A DNA stretch of 64,000 nt from JADJTT01 sp049306275 (GCA_049306275.1 JBAQQB010000044.1:68180-132179); one strand, 5' to 3'; numbered from the stretch's first letter, positions 1-8,140 are shown. Program-made: numbers and translations. The notes: a model not told the origin generated them from the sequence alone.

Positions 1-2
1 GA

Positions 3-227
3 GGCGAAAGCGGCCGCCGCGCCCGCCCGATGAAGGAAACCTGGGTGCTGGATATCCTGTCCGCCTGCCGGACGCAGAACGTGCCATTCTTCTTCAAACA
101 ATGGGGCGCCTGGGGTTCCGACGGGCTGAAGCGTAGCAAGAAAGAGAATGGCAGGCTTTTGCAGGGACGGGTTTGGGAGGAGTATCCGGAAGAGGCATCG
201 GGGGTGGAGATTGGGGGTGTTCGCTAA
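3..227 (+). CDS. DUF5131 (phage Gp37/Gp68-like) protein, C-terminal fragment
   Basis: Open reading frame running in from the left edge; only the last 74 codons are present. The fragment begins GESGRRARP and continues with a W-V-x-D-I segment followed by PFFFKQWG, then a Gly-Arg-rich tail with LLQGRVWEEYP. This pattern matches my knowledge of the C-terminus of DUF5131 (phage Gp37/Gp68-like) proteins, whose biochemical function is not established. The Met at position 30 is internal and not a start. The stop codon overlaps the stop of the convergent antitoxin-like gene (CTAA at 224-227). Confidence 0.7.
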   Translation, partial: GESGRRARPMKETWVLDILSACRTQNVPFFFKQWGAWGSDGLKRSKKENGRLLQGRVWEEYPEEASGVEIGGVR

Positions 228-604
228 GAAACCTTCTTCGGTATGGATTTCACGTTTTTGTAGAAAGAGGTGACGAGTTCCGAAAGCAAGGCATTGAGGT
301 TGATCTTTTCCTCCTGTATCCAGAGCTTGACCTCTTCGTCAAGGGAGATTTCGGCCTTCACAACCCATTTTATTTTTCCGGTCGCCAGATCTTCGTCGGT
401 CAGATCAGGGTCGTCACTGAAATCGATGGCGTTATCATCGTAAAATATGAGGTTGTCGGGAACGGTTACTCCGTTTTTCCTCAACAAAAAGGCATCCAGG
501 GCTTCAATTGGAGTAGTATCAAAACGGATCTCGAAACCTTTCAAACTCTTATGGTTTTTCAGCAGATCGACAGCCTGGGCTTGGTTTATTACGGATTTTT
601 CCAT
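224..604 (-). CDS. BrnA-like antitoxin candidate
   Basis: A 126-aa acidic protein encoded 2 nt downstream of a BrnT-like toxin, in the usual toxin-then-antitoxin order. The last 45 residues (EISLDEEVKLWIQ, then a helix with LNALLSELVTSFYKN) look like a ribbon-helix-helix strand-helix-helix unit, the DNA-binding fold of BrnA antitoxins. The first 80 residues are not recognisable to me. It would bind BrnT and repress the pair. The identification rests mainly on position and the C-terminal pattern; BrnA proteins are usually shorter, about 80-100 aa. Confidence 0.55.
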   Translation of the reverse strand: MEKSVINQAQAVDLLKNHKSLKGFEIRFDTTPIEALDAFLLRKNGVTVPDNLIFYDDNAIDFSDDPDLTDEDLATGKIKWVVKAEISLDEEVKLWIQEEKINLNALLSELVTSFYKNVKSIPKKVS

Positions 605-606
605 GG

Positions 607-876
607 CTATTGGTTGAAGTATTCATCCCGTTCCTTCCTGCTGGCTTTTCGGGCTGAAATGATTCTAATCGCAGATTCTCTAAGAGTGAAAATTACAGAA
701 AAAATCAGTCCCAAAACAGCCCCGACGGTTTTCCATCTCTCTTCACCATAATCTTTTCGCAGGTCTGGCGATGTCAATCTCTTGGTATCCCGGAAAACTT
801 CTTTGGCATCATTGAAATCGACGCCATGTTTTTGGACGTTTTTTTGGTTTTTACCTTCGTCCCATTCGAATATCAT
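607..876 (-). CDS. brnT: BrnT family (DUF497) toxin
   Basis: An 89-aa protein starting MIFEWDEGKNQKNVQKHGV, the hallmark opening of BrnT/DUF497 toxins (F-x-W-D-x-x-K-N-x-x-K-H-G-V). A typical RIISARKASRKERDEY end follows. BrnT is a RelE-fold ribonuclease that inhibits translation until bound by its antitoxin. The length is normal for the family. It is followed after 2 nt by the antitoxin candidate, so the two are cotranscribed. Confidence 0.85.
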   Translation of the reverse strand: MIFEWDEGKNQKNVQKHGVDFNDAKEVFRDTKRLTSPDLRKDYGEERWKTVGAVLGLIFSVIFTLRESAIRIISARKASRKERDEYFNQ

Positions 877-1005
877 AGCATTCTGGTTTTGGGGTCAGCG
901 CATATATCACATAACCCGCTGTAAATAACCAGCAGTGCATCATCACATCCTGATGCAACATAACGAAATTTTCGGCAGGTTGGTTCCTGACTTCTCTGTC
1001 AAGCC

Positions 1006-1392
1006 CTACTCAAAATACCCCCCATACTCCCCCAAATGCGCCTTCAATTCCCCAACCGCCTCGTCGCTGCTCTCGATCCGGCCGAAGAGGTCTTTCATCG
1101 GGAATAGGTAGTTGTGCAACTGGTCGTGGGCCTCGCCCTTCATGGTGCACTGGGCGAAGATGTCCTGGAAGGCGGCCTCCAACTCCTCCCGCATGGCCTT
1201 GCGGTCTTCGGGGGTGTTGCGGCCTTCGTAGTTGGCGAGAATGGTCTGCATCTTGGCAATGCCGGCAGTGGTCTCCGGATTGGCCTGCCAGCGCTTGCCG
1301 TTGTCGAGCTCTACGGCGGCGGCGTGGCCCGTGTGGCTCTCCTGGCAGGCGGCAAAAGTGATCAGCGCTAAGAAAAGAATGATGTTTTTCAT
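1006..1392 (-). CDS. Small lipoprotein of unknown function
   Basis: A 128-aa protein with a short hydrophobic leader ending in a lipobox-like FAAC (Cys16), so probably a lipoprotein. The mature part has a GHAAAVELDNGKRW segment, a helix-rich middle, and several His and acidic residues (HDQLHNYLFPMKDLF). I do not recognise the family. The size and helical pattern resemble small periplasmic four-helix proteins, but no diagnostic motif is visible. It lies 31 nt downstream of a DUF59 gene on the same strand and is probably cotranscribed with it. Confidence 0.7.
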   Translation of the reverse strand: MKNIILFLALITFAACQESHTGHAAAVELDNGKRWQANPETTAGIAKMQTILANYEGRNTPEDRKAMREELEAAFQDIFAQCTMKGEAHDQLHNYLFPMKDLFGRIESSDEAVGELKAHLGEYGGYFE

Positions 1393-1423
1393 GGTTGCTA
1401 CGATTTTTAATGAACAAATTTGA

Positions 1424-1732
1424 TTAGTTTTTCCCCAACGCCTTCCGTCCCTCCTCCGTGAGCCGCTCGGGCGACCAGGGTGGGTCCCAGACCACCTGAA
1501 GGTCTAACTCGTAAGCGGGAAGGCTGCTGCGCAGAGTTTCGTACACCTGCTCGAAGATCACATCGCCCAGCGGGCAGGCGTGGGTGGTGAGGGTCATGTC
1601 GATGGCAACCCTGCGCGCCTCGGCGTCGATACGGATGTCGTAGACCAGGCCCAGATCGACGATGTTGATGCCTAGCTCGGGGTCGATGACGTTTTTGAGA
1701 TAGGCTTTTATTTGGGAGGTTGAGGGAATCAT
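1424..1732 (-). CDS. DUF59/MIP18 family iron-sulfur assembly factor (SufT/PaaD-like)
   Basis: A 102-aa protein with the family signature V-I-D-P-E-L-G-I-N-I-V-D-L-G-L-V-Y near the N-terminus, then a conserved Cys in HACPLGD and VVWDPPWSPERLTEEGR at the end. DUF59 proteins (SufT, PaaD, CIA2/MIP18) help Fe-S cluster assembly or maturation of metal enzymes. Full length for the family. Together with the next genes (a heme-copper-like membrane protein and a DUF2249 protein) it suggests a redox/NO-related module, which is inference from context. Confidence 0.85.
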   Translation of the reverse strand: MIPSTSQIKAYLKNVIDPELGINIVDLGLVYDIRIDAEARRVAIDMTLTTHACPLGDVIFEQVYETLRSSLPAYELDLQVVWDPPWSPERLTEEGRKALGKN

Positions 1733-1749
1733 AACTTTTGATTTTATTT

Positions 1750-1849
1750 ACCGCTACGGACGCTAAGGACGCGACGAGATTGGGGCTTTGCAATCTTTGG
1801 AGGAGTACCTGGGACTGAAAACGTAGCGTCCGTAGCGTCCGTCGCGGTG
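1750..1849. repeat. Inverted repeat of tandem 'ccgtagcgtc' units
   Basis: The left arm at about 1750-1773 (accgctacggacgctaagga plus gcg) pairs with the right arm at about 1826-1849 with two or three mismatches. The arms are separated by about 52 nt. Each arm is built of the near-repeat ACGGACGCTA. Similar tandem ACGC-type intergenic repeats are common in Bacteroidota genomes. The long loop makes it a poor terminator; it is more likely a dispersed intergenic repeat element. Confidence 0.55.
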
Positions 1850-1859
1850 AATATTTTTT

Positions 1860-3125
1860 TCATGGATCCTTCGGTTTGTGCCATACGATTTTGAAAATAT
1901 TGTAATTGTAAAACGCCGTGGCGGCAAAAAGCGCGATGCCTGCGGCGGTAATAATACCTGTCTGTTGCAGCAGGATGCCCGCCATCAGCGCCAGGAAGCC
2001 CGCGAGGAAGAGCCAGAACTGGACGTGGGCGGCGCGCTCCGAATAGAGGTCCTTGGGCATGGGCGTTTTCCCTTTCCCCACTTTACCCCGGTACACCTTC
2101 AACCATACGATGAAGGGCAGGGTTTTGTAGGTCTGCCCCATGATCAGCGAGGTGATGAAACCGAGAAAAAGCGCGCTGCCGTAGGCGATAGCCAGGGGCA
2201 TGGTAAAGCGCTCCGGACTCAGGTAGAGCAGCACCGCGGCCAGGGGCAGGAGCAGCAGCAAAAATGCCAGCGCCGACTGCCGCATGCCGATGTCGAGTTG
2301 TTTTTTCACCCGCGTGCGGAAGGCGCCCCAGAGGTACGACAGGAAGAACCCCAGGCTGCCCAATACGCCTGCCAGGCCGGCCAGGGCGCCGGGACGCCAT
2401 TCCACACCCAAAGAAATCACACCCAGCAAGAGCCCGGCGTTGAGCAAATAGTAAGCCCATTGCAGCCTGCGGGTTTTCAGCTCGTGCGACACCAGAAACA
2501 TGGGCAGCAACTTGCTCGCCACCCCCATGATGAGTTGGATGAACCAGCCCGCCAATCCGGCATGGGCGTGGAGTTTGAGCAGTTCCAAATGCGGCGTTTT
2601 AAGAAATGCCTCTACCAGATTGAGCGCCAGGGTGGCGCCCGCCAGCACCGTGAACAGCAGCCACAGGGCGGAGGTCAGGATGAAGTCGCGCTCGATGGAG
2701 GCCGTCTTCGAGCGGCTGCCCGTGACCATTACGTTGGCCGCAAACAACAGCACGGCAGGGATGATCAGGGCTATTGAAACGGTGAACAAATGCCCCAGTT
2801 GAAAATGCCAGAAAGCCATGGCCAGCAGCACCGCGCCCGCGCCCAGCAGCGCGAAGGCCGCCGTGGCCATCCGCTCGCTGAAGAGCTTCACCTCCATGAC
2901 TACAGGGATGAGCTGGTACAGTGCCCCGAATATCACCATCGTGATCCAGCCCAGGGCCAGCAGGTGGGTCAGGGCCAGGAGTTTGGGATTGAAATAGTGG
3001 CCGATGAAGGCCTCCGGAAACAGCGCGATCAGTCCGGCGGCCGAGAGCCAGGCTAGCCCGCCGAAGATGAAGTGCGGCACGACGACGGCAGGGGAGGGGG
3101 CGTTTTGGCTGGCGATAGCTTGCAT
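1860..3125 (-). CDS. Heme-copper oxidase subunit I-like membrane protein
   Basis: A 421-aa polytopic membrane protein with about 12 predicted hydrophobic helices. It keeps histidines in helix positions typical of the heme-copper oxidase/NnrS-like superfamily: VVPHFIFGGL (His18), LTHLLALGWITM (His54), KLHAHAGLAGWF (His186, His188) and LVSHELK (His214). No cytochrome c or subunit II partner is encoded beside it. It directly abuts the downstream stop of the DUF1858/DUF2249 gene with no gap, so the two are one transcription unit. Such orphan subunit-I-like proteins often accompany NO and denitrification genes. The role is unknown; heme binding or a redox or NO function is inferred. Confidence 0.6.
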   Translation of the reverse strand: MQAIASQNAPSPAVVVPHFIFGGLAWLSAAGLIALFPEAFIGHYFNPKLLALTHLLALGWITMVIFGALYQLIPVVMEVKLFSERMATAAFALLGAGAVLLAMAFWHFQLGHLFTVSIALIIPAVLLFAANVMVTGSRSKTASIERDFILTSALWLLFTVLAGATLALNLVEAFLKTPHLELLKLHAHAGLAGWFIQLIMGVASKLLPMFLVSHELKTRRLQWAYYLLNAGLLLGVISLGVEWRPGALAGLAGVLGSLGFFLSYLWGAFRTRVKKQLDIGMRQSALAFLLLLLPLAAVLLYLSPERFTMPLAIAYGSALFLGFITSLIMGQTYKTLPFIVWLKVYRGKVGKGKTPMPKDLYSERAAHVQFWLFLAGFLALMAGILLQQTGIITAAGIALFAATAFYNYNIFKIVWHKPKDP

Positions 3126-3947
3126 CTAGCGATGGATTAGCAGTTTGACATCCCCTTCGCCCAGATCGGCGATCCAGACCTGGTAGCCGCGCTCTTCCAG
3201 TTCGGGCAGCAGGTATTGGGGCGTTTTTTTGTGGTGCACGAAAAGGGCGTGCCCTTCGGGCAGGTCCTCCATCTCGTTGAGAATGGTCACCATGGGCAGC
3301 GGCATCTCCAGGTCGCGCACGTCGGTTTCGCGGACGCGGCCCTGGAAGGAGGCCCGCTGCGCTTCCAGCGCGTCGGGCGAGACCTTGAACAGCCAGTTTT
3401 TGCGCTGGCTCTCGGGCGCTGCTTCTCCCGTTTTCAGGAAGAAGGTGTGCACGGCCTCGCCTTCGGTTTTCACCCAGGAGGCGTAGCCCTGCCTGCCCAG
3501 TATCTTGATCAGGGGCGTGGGTTCGAAAGAGTTGACGACTTCCAGTGCGTAGCCATCAGGGACGGTTTTCAGTTTTTGCATGATGGCCTGGAAGGGGTCG
3601 GTCCCGCCTTCCAGGATGGGCCTGACGTCGAGGGTCTGCACTTTGCCGTTCTGTATGGCGGGCAGGATCAGGTCGCTGCCGCTGCCGCTGCCGGAATCCG
3701 GCTCGGGAGTTGGGGATTCCGCCCCGTTCAGCTCGAATCCGATTTGCCGCAATTTTTCGAGGATATCCTCCGGGCGGCATTTGCCGATGCGGGCGGCGTC
3801 CTGCACAGTGACGCGGGGCGCCAGCACCCTGCGCAGGATGGGGTTGCGCAGTTTGTTGAAATGCGGGTTGATGGAGGCGATGGCCTCGATGGCCCGGATG
3901 TCGTGGCGGATGATGTCTGAAATTTTGGTATGGAGGCTGATCTTCAT
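3126..3947 (-). CDS. DUF1858 plus two DUF2249 domains protein
   Basis: A 273-aa soluble protein. Residues about 5-65 match DUF1858 (start of the type T-K-I-S-D-I-I-R, then a helix-turn-helix-like part). Residues about 100-175 and 205-272 are two DUF2249 repeats (LDVRPILEGGTDPFQAIMQ and TDVRDLEMPLPMVTILNEM, each followed by a G-Y-x-x-W segment). A Gly-Ser linker (about 83-92) separates the domains. DUF2249 also forms the N-terminal part of the RIC protein at 25114-26049, and these domains recur near denitrification genes, so a redox or NO-related role is inferred. It is the first gene of the leftward unit, starting from a divergent promoter region shared with the haloperoxidase-nod unit. Confidence 0.75.
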   Translation of the reverse strand: MKISLHTKISDIIRHDIRAIEAIASINPHFNKLRNPILRRVLAPRVTVQDAARIGKCRPEDILEKLRQIGFELNGAESPTPEPDSGSGSGSDLILPAIQNGKVQTLDVRPILEGGTDPFQAIMQKLKTVPDGYALEVVNSFEPTPLIKILGRQGYASWVKTEGEAVHTFFLKTGEAAPESQRKNWLFKVSPDALEAQRASFQGRVRETDVRDLEMPLPMVTILNEMEDLPEGHALFVHHKKTPQYLLPELEERGYQVWIADLGEGDVKLLIHR

Positions 3948-3986
3948 AGCAGCTTTTTAGATTCAGTCCAAATATACATACTTTAT

Positions 3987-4006
3987 TTAAGACAAAAAAA
4001 GCTTAA
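3987..4006. promoter_or_regulatory. Degenerate copy of the Rrf2-type operator, divergent promoter region upstream of nod unit
   Basis: The sequence TTAAGACAAAAAAAGCTTAA has the TTAAGACAA left half of the palindrome found at 8109, 21869, 26554 and 58021, but only TTAA of the right half. It lies between the leftward DUF1858 gene and the rightward haloperoxidase-nod unit. For the leftward gene a TATATTTG (-7-like, TAnnTTTG) lies at 3969-3976. The operator role is inferred and weaker than for the other sites. Confidence 0.4.
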
Positions 4007-4137
4007 TTGTCGGATAGATTTCAAAATCGTTCTTCCGATTGATGAAATGTTATTTTAATATTGCAGACTAAATACTCTTAAATCTTGATTTTGTTTATTT
4101 AATAGATCCCGAAATTTTGTCACCAAAAATTATCGTC

Positions 4138-5520
4138 ATGAAAAATGTCAAATTATTTCCAGTTTTGATGTTGTTGGGGGTTTCCGTGGCAGTGCTGTTG
4201 CCTTCTTGTCAAAAGGAACCCGATGAATCATCGGCGCTTGCTGAAGAATATTCGGCGGAGGTTCCGCTCAAGTGGTATAAGCTTTTTGAAGAGATCGACC
4301 GCTACGCTCCGGGTTACCGCCCGCCTGCCGCGGCGAGGGCCCTGGGTTATATAGGCCTGGCGGGATATGAAGCGGCATTGCCGGGCATGCCATCCTACAA
4401 CACATTTTCGGGATTTTATAACGGTCTGGCGCTGCCTCAGTCCGAGTCCGGCGAGGAGTATTACTGGCCTGCCGCGGTGAATGCGGCCTATTTCGCCATG
4501 TTCCAGCATTTTTATCCCCACGTGCAGGCGTCTCATCTGGATGCGATAGAGCAGCTGAACGAAACGCTGGAGGCTTCGTTTGCGGGCCAGGCGGATCAGG
4601 ACGTGATCGACCGCTCGGCGCAGTTTGGCAAAGCGATAGCCGACGCCATTTACGACTGGTCGTCGACGGATGCCGCAGGGCACAACGCCTACCTGGATCC
4701 TCGTCCGGCGAGCTATACCCCGCCCTCCGGCCCGGGGTTGTGGCAGCCTACCTGGCCTGACTACACGCCGGCATTGTTCCCCTACTGGGGCCAGGCTCGC
4801 ACCTTTGCCATGAAGCAGTCTGAGTTATTGGCCGAGCCGCCCCTGGCCTGGAGCGAGGATCCCAACTCGCCGATTTACAACCAGGCGAAGGAGACCCAGA
4901 TTTGGGTCGATCAGATCAATGCCGGGCAGGATGATGAGGCTTACTGGATAGCTCAGTTCTGGAGCGACGATTTCGGCGGCGTCACTTTTACGCCGGCGGG
5001 CCGTTGGATCGCGATCGCGAGCCAGGCGGCAACTGCCGAGGATATCACGCTGGAGGAAGCGGTGGCGCTGTATGCCCAGATGGGAATGGCCTTGTGTGAC
5101 GCGGGTATCGCGGTGTGGAAATCGAAGTTCCATTATAACTACGAGCGTCCCATCCATTTTATCCGCCGCAACTTCGACGCCAGTTGGGAGACCCTGATGA
5201 ACAACCCTGCTACGGGCGTCACGGGCATCACCCCCGAATTTCCGGCTTATCCCTCCGGCCATTCCGGCTTCGGCGGGGCTGCGGGGATCGTGCTGACCAA
5301 CGCCTTTGGGTATAGTTACGATCTCACTGACAATTGCCATAAGGACCGCACGGAGTTCAATGGAGCGCCCCGTTCGTTCAGCTCCTTCATCGACATGGCA
5401 GTTGAGAATGCCTACTCCCGGATACCACTCGGCGTGCATTTCCGCATGGACTGCGACGAAGGCCTCCGCCAGGGGTACCTTGCCGGGCAGCGCGTAGTTG
5501 AATTGCCCTGGCGTAAGTAA
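4138..5520 (+). CDS. Vanadium-dependent haloperoxidase/PAP2-like lipoprotein
   Basis: A 460-aa protein starting at the ATG at 4138; an upstream in-frame TTG at 4117 is less likely. A lipoprotein signal ends in LLPSC (Cys about 24), placing it in an envelope membrane. The phosphate/vanadate pocket of the vanadium haloperoxidase/PAP2 superfamily is visible: a Lys-rich stretch leading to YERP (Arg337-Pro338), PSGH (372-375, catalytic His375), and SRIPLGVHFRMD with Arg and His. Family members are vanadium haloperoxidases or phosphatases; the substrate cannot be told. It sits 57 nt upstream of the nod-like gene on the same strand and is probably cotranscribed, but no functional link is known. Confidence 0.8.
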   Translation: MKNVKLFPVLMLLGVSVAVLLPSCQKEPDESSALAEEYSAEVPLKWYKLFEEIDRYAPGYRPPAAARALGYIGLAGYEAALPGMPSYNTFSGFYNGLALPQSESGEEYYWPAAVNAAYFAMFQHFYPHVQASHLDAIEQLNETLEASFAGQADQDVIDRSAQFGKAIADAIYDWSSTDAAGHNAYLDPRPASYTPPSGPGLWQPTWPDYTPALFPYWGQARTFAMKQSELLAEPPLAWSEDPNSPIYNQAKETQIWVDQINAGQDDEAYWIAQFWSDDFGGVTFTPAGRWIAIASQAATAEDITLEEAVALYAQMGMALCDAGIAVWKSKFHYNYERPIHFIRRNFDASWETLMNNPATGVTGITPEFPAYPSGHSGFGGAAGIVLTNAFGYSYDLTDNCHKDRTEFNGAPRSFSSFIDMAVENAYSRIPLGVHFRMDCDEGLRQGYLAGQRVVELPWRK

Positions 5521-5577
5521 ATTATTTCAGATTGCCTGGTATAACCTCATTTTACACACTCTTTCAATCGCTTGCAC

Positions 5578-7995
5578 ATGGATACCAATGAAGGCAAACC
5601 TGGCGCCCATGAAAATGGAAACGGCACGGTTCGCAAGGGCCTTGATTATTTCATGAACACCCGCAATTGGTGGGGGCCGCTCACCTTCATCCTGATCATC
5701 AGCCTGGCGGGTGTGGGCATGATCGGATTCCAGACCTATTACGATGCGCCGCCCGAGGCGGCGTTTATTTCTCCTTTCGGAGATGTAGTTATGGAAAAAG
5801 ACGCGATCACGCGGGGGCAGAAGGTTTTCCACAAATACGCGCTGATGGAATACGGCAGTTTCTTCGGCGACGGAGCGCAGCGCGGGCCGGATTTTACCGC
5901 GGAGGCGCTCAACCTGACCGCCCGGCATATGACGGAGTTTGCTGCCAATGAGTTCCGGGAGCAGAACGGCCGGGACCCTTCGGAAGACGAGTTGCGGGTG
6001 CTTGAGGAGAGAACGAAAAGGGACCTGAAGACCAACCGCTTCGACGAGCAGAAGGATGCGGTTCAGCTCATCGCAAGCCAGGTGTACGCCCTGGAGCAGG
6101 TCAAGGGATACTATGAACACGTCTTTATCGATGGCAATACCGAGAAATCGTTTCCTCCTCCAGGTTACATCAGCGACCGGCAGGAGGTGAGGGACCTGGC
6201 TTCCTTTTTCTACTGGGGCGCCTGGGTTTGCGCGGTGGAGCGGCCGGGGTCGTCGTTCAGCTATACCCACAACTGGCCATACGACCCGGTAGCGGGCAAT
6301 ACGCCCACCACTCCGGTCATTTTGTGGAGCGTGCTGGGCATGCTGGGGTTTGTGCTCGGCTGCGGCATCGTATTATATTTCATTGGGCAGTACAACCAGT
6401 TGCCCAATAAATTCTTCACGCCTCCCAAGAAAGACCTGCTCACGATCGATAAGATCCGGACCTTCAAACCCGGTCCGGCCCAGCGTGCGACCTACAAATT
6501 TTTCGCGGTGGCCGCCGTATTATTTTTCGTGCAGGTTTCCAGCGGCATTGTCACGATCAACGACTTTATCGACTTTCTGGGGTATTTCGGCATCCACATC
6601 GCGGGAAATCTGCCGGTGACCCTGCCCAGGACCTGGCATATCATGCTGTCGTTGTATTGGATCTCCACCTGCTGGATCGCTTCTTCGCTGTTCATTCTGC
6701 CGATCCTTTCCAAAAAAGAGGTCCCCGGGCAACTGGCGCTCGTCAACACCCTGTTTTGGCTGCTGGTCGCGCTGGTGGGCGGTTCGCTGACCGGCATGGT
6801 GCTGGGGCCTTTAGGGCTGCTGGGCGACCAATGGTACATGTTTGGCCACCAGGGTTGGGAGTATGTCGACTTCGGGCGGTTCTTCCAGGGCTTGCTGATG
6901 GTCGTTTTCGTACTTTGGGGAATAGCCGTTTACCGGGGCTTGCGTCCGGTCTTTTTGAAAAATGAAGCCTGGAGTCTTCCCAAGTGGATCATGTATTCGG
7001 TGATCGGTATTCCCTTGCTGTTCATCAGCGGGTTTGTAGCCACGCCGGAGACCAACTTCGTCATAGCCGATTTTTGGCGCTGGATGGTGATACATATGTG
7101 GGTGGAGGCGTTTTTTGAGGTATTCATCACCGTGATCGTCAGCTACCTGCTGGTGCTCATGGGGCTGGTCAGCAGGCAGGCAGCGATACGGGTGGTGTAT
7201 TTCGCCACCATTTTATTCCTCGGCACCGGCTTGTTGGGTATTTCCCACAATTTTTACTGGAATGCCAAGCCGGTGGCTACTATGGCGCTCGGCAGCGTTT
7301 TTTCAACCCTTCAGTTCATCCCCCTGATCCTGCTCACCGTTGAGGCCTGGCGCTTCAAGAACATGCCGCGGATCGCCGTGGGAGATGTCGAACAGAAAGA
7401 CCTGGGCCGGAATTTCGCCTTTCCGGAGGTTTTTCTCTTCCTTGTGGCGGTCAACTTCTGGAACTTCTTTGGCGCCGGGGTGATGGGCATCATCGTCAAC
7501 CTGCCCATTATGAACTACTTTGAGCATGGCACCTATCTCACCATTAACCACGCTCACGCGGCCCTGATGGGCGTATATGGCAACATTTCGCTGGCCGCGA
7601 TGCTTTTTGCCGCCAAGATGATGGTCAAACCGGAACGATGGAACCGCAAGGCGGTTCAGGTCGTTTTCTGGTCGATCAACGCGGGCCTGATGCTGATGGT
7701 GCTGCTCGACCTCTTCCCCGCCGGCGCTATCCAGTTCAAAGCGGTAGTCAGCCAAGGCCTGTGGTACGGCCGTTCGGCCGAGTTCATACACGGCGGCGCT
7801 TTTGAAACCCTGACCTGGATGCGTGGGATCGGCGCCACCCTGTTCTTCTTTGGCGGCGTTATTCCCCTGGCCTGGTTTATGGTGTCGAGATTTGGCGCGC
7901 TCAAGCCCTCAAGAGGGGCAACGGAAGCGGATGAGTTTGACGCCGGATCGGAGAGTACTGCCGCAGAAGAAAAGGAGGCTGCTCTTTACTCCTGA
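5578..7995 (+). CDS. nod: Putative nitric oxide dismutase (Nod), qNOR-family protein
   Basis: An 805-aa member of the quinol NO reductase (NorZ) family from the ATG at 5578; an in-frame TTG lies 6 nt upstream. It has an N-terminal anchor (about 33-52), a periplasmic domain to about 240, then about 12-14 helices. Heme histidines are kept: RTWH (His354), EHG (His650), NHAH (His658, His660). The first FeB His and Glu are kept in HMWVE (His506, Glu510), and His557 follows. The canonical His-His pair is His557-Asn558 and the FeB Glu is replaced in STLQF (Gln579). The quinol motif A-H-Y-x-V-E-x-x-x-F is absent (Thr326, Phe330, Leu334 at those places). These are the changes I know for the putative NO dismutases of Methylomirabilis and Muricauda (2 NO to N2 plus O2). 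A strong terminator follows. Activity is inferred; a divergent NO reductase is the alternative. Confidence 0.85.
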   Translation: MDTNEGKPGAHENGNGTVRKGLDYFMNTRNWWGPLTFILIISLAGVGMIGFQTYYDAPPEAAFISPFGDVVMEKDAITRGQKVFHKYALMEYGSFFGDGAQRGPDFTAEALNLTARHMTEFAANEFREQNGRDPSEDELRVLEERTKRDLKTNRFDEQKDAVQLIASQVYALEQVKGYYEHVFIDGNTEKSFPPPGYISDRQEVRDLASFFYWGAWVCAVERPGSSFSYTHNWPYDPVAGNTPTTPVILWSVLGMLGFVLGCGIVLYFIGQYNQLPNKFFTPPKKDLLTIDKIRTFKPGPAQRATYKFFAVAAVLFFVQVSSGIVTINDFIDFLGYFGIHIAGNLPVTLPRTWHIMLSLYWISTCWIASSLFILPILSKKEVPGQLALVNTLFWLLVALVGGSLTGMVLGPLGLLGDQWYMFGHQGWEYVDFGRFFQGLLMVVFVLWGIAVYRGLRPVFLKNEAWSLPKWIMYSVIGIPLLFISGFVATPETNFVIADFWRWMVIHMWVEAFFEVFITVIVSYLLVLMGLVSRQAAIRVVYFATILFLGTGLLGISHNFYWNAKPVATMALGSVFSTLQFIPLILLTVEAWRFKNMPRIAVGDVEQKDLGRNFAFPEVFLFLVAVNFWNFFGAGVMGIIVNLPIMNYFEHGTYLTINHAHAALMGVYGNISLAAMLFAAKMMVKPERWNRKAVQVVFWSINAGLMLMVLLDLFPAGAIQFKAVVSQGLWYGRSAEFIHGGAFETLTWMRGIGATLFFFGGVIPLAWFMVSRFGALKPSRGATEADEFDAGSESTAAEEKEAALYS

Positions 7996-8017
7996 ACCTG
8001 TGCTTTTCCCCCTTTCT

Positions 8018-8056
8018 GAAAAGGCTTTTTGGCGCCTGCCGCCAAAAAGCCTTTTC
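8018..8056 (+). terminator. Strong hairpin terminator after nod
   Basis: A perfect 17-bp stem, 8018-8034 paired with 8040-8056, closed by the 5-nt loop cctgc. It begins 22 nt after the nod stop. It separates the haloperoxidase-nod unit from the nitrate reductase operon. There is no long U tract, but stems of this kind are typical in Bacteroidota. Confidence 0.8.
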
Positions 8057-8108
8057 CATAATATCCGGGATCCTCTCAAATTTAATTTAGACTTTTTATG
8101 GATAAGAA

Positions 8109-8140
8109 AAATAATTAAGACAATTTTATCTTAATTATTT
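8109..8140. promoter_or_regulatory. Palindromic operator before the nitrate-reductase operon
   Basis: A 32-bp palindrome centred between 8124 and 8125, with two mismatched pairs. The core is TTAAGACAATTTTATCTTAA. The same core occurs at 21869, 26554 and 58021. A -7-like GAACTTTG lies at 8149-8156, so the right half of the palindrome falls at the -33 position, where a bound repressor would block transcription. One of the two Rrf2 regulators in the window is the likely ligand (inference). Confidence 0.7.

Noticed and set aside
1750..1849. Rho-independent terminator
   Set aside because: The arms are separated by about 52 nt and built of a tandem repeat, which fits an intergenic repeat better than a terminator.
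5578..7995. Calling this gene a normal quinol NO reductase (norZ)
   Set aside because: The second FeB His, the FeB Glu and the quinol-binding residues are all substituted, so the ordinary qNOR name would be misleading.
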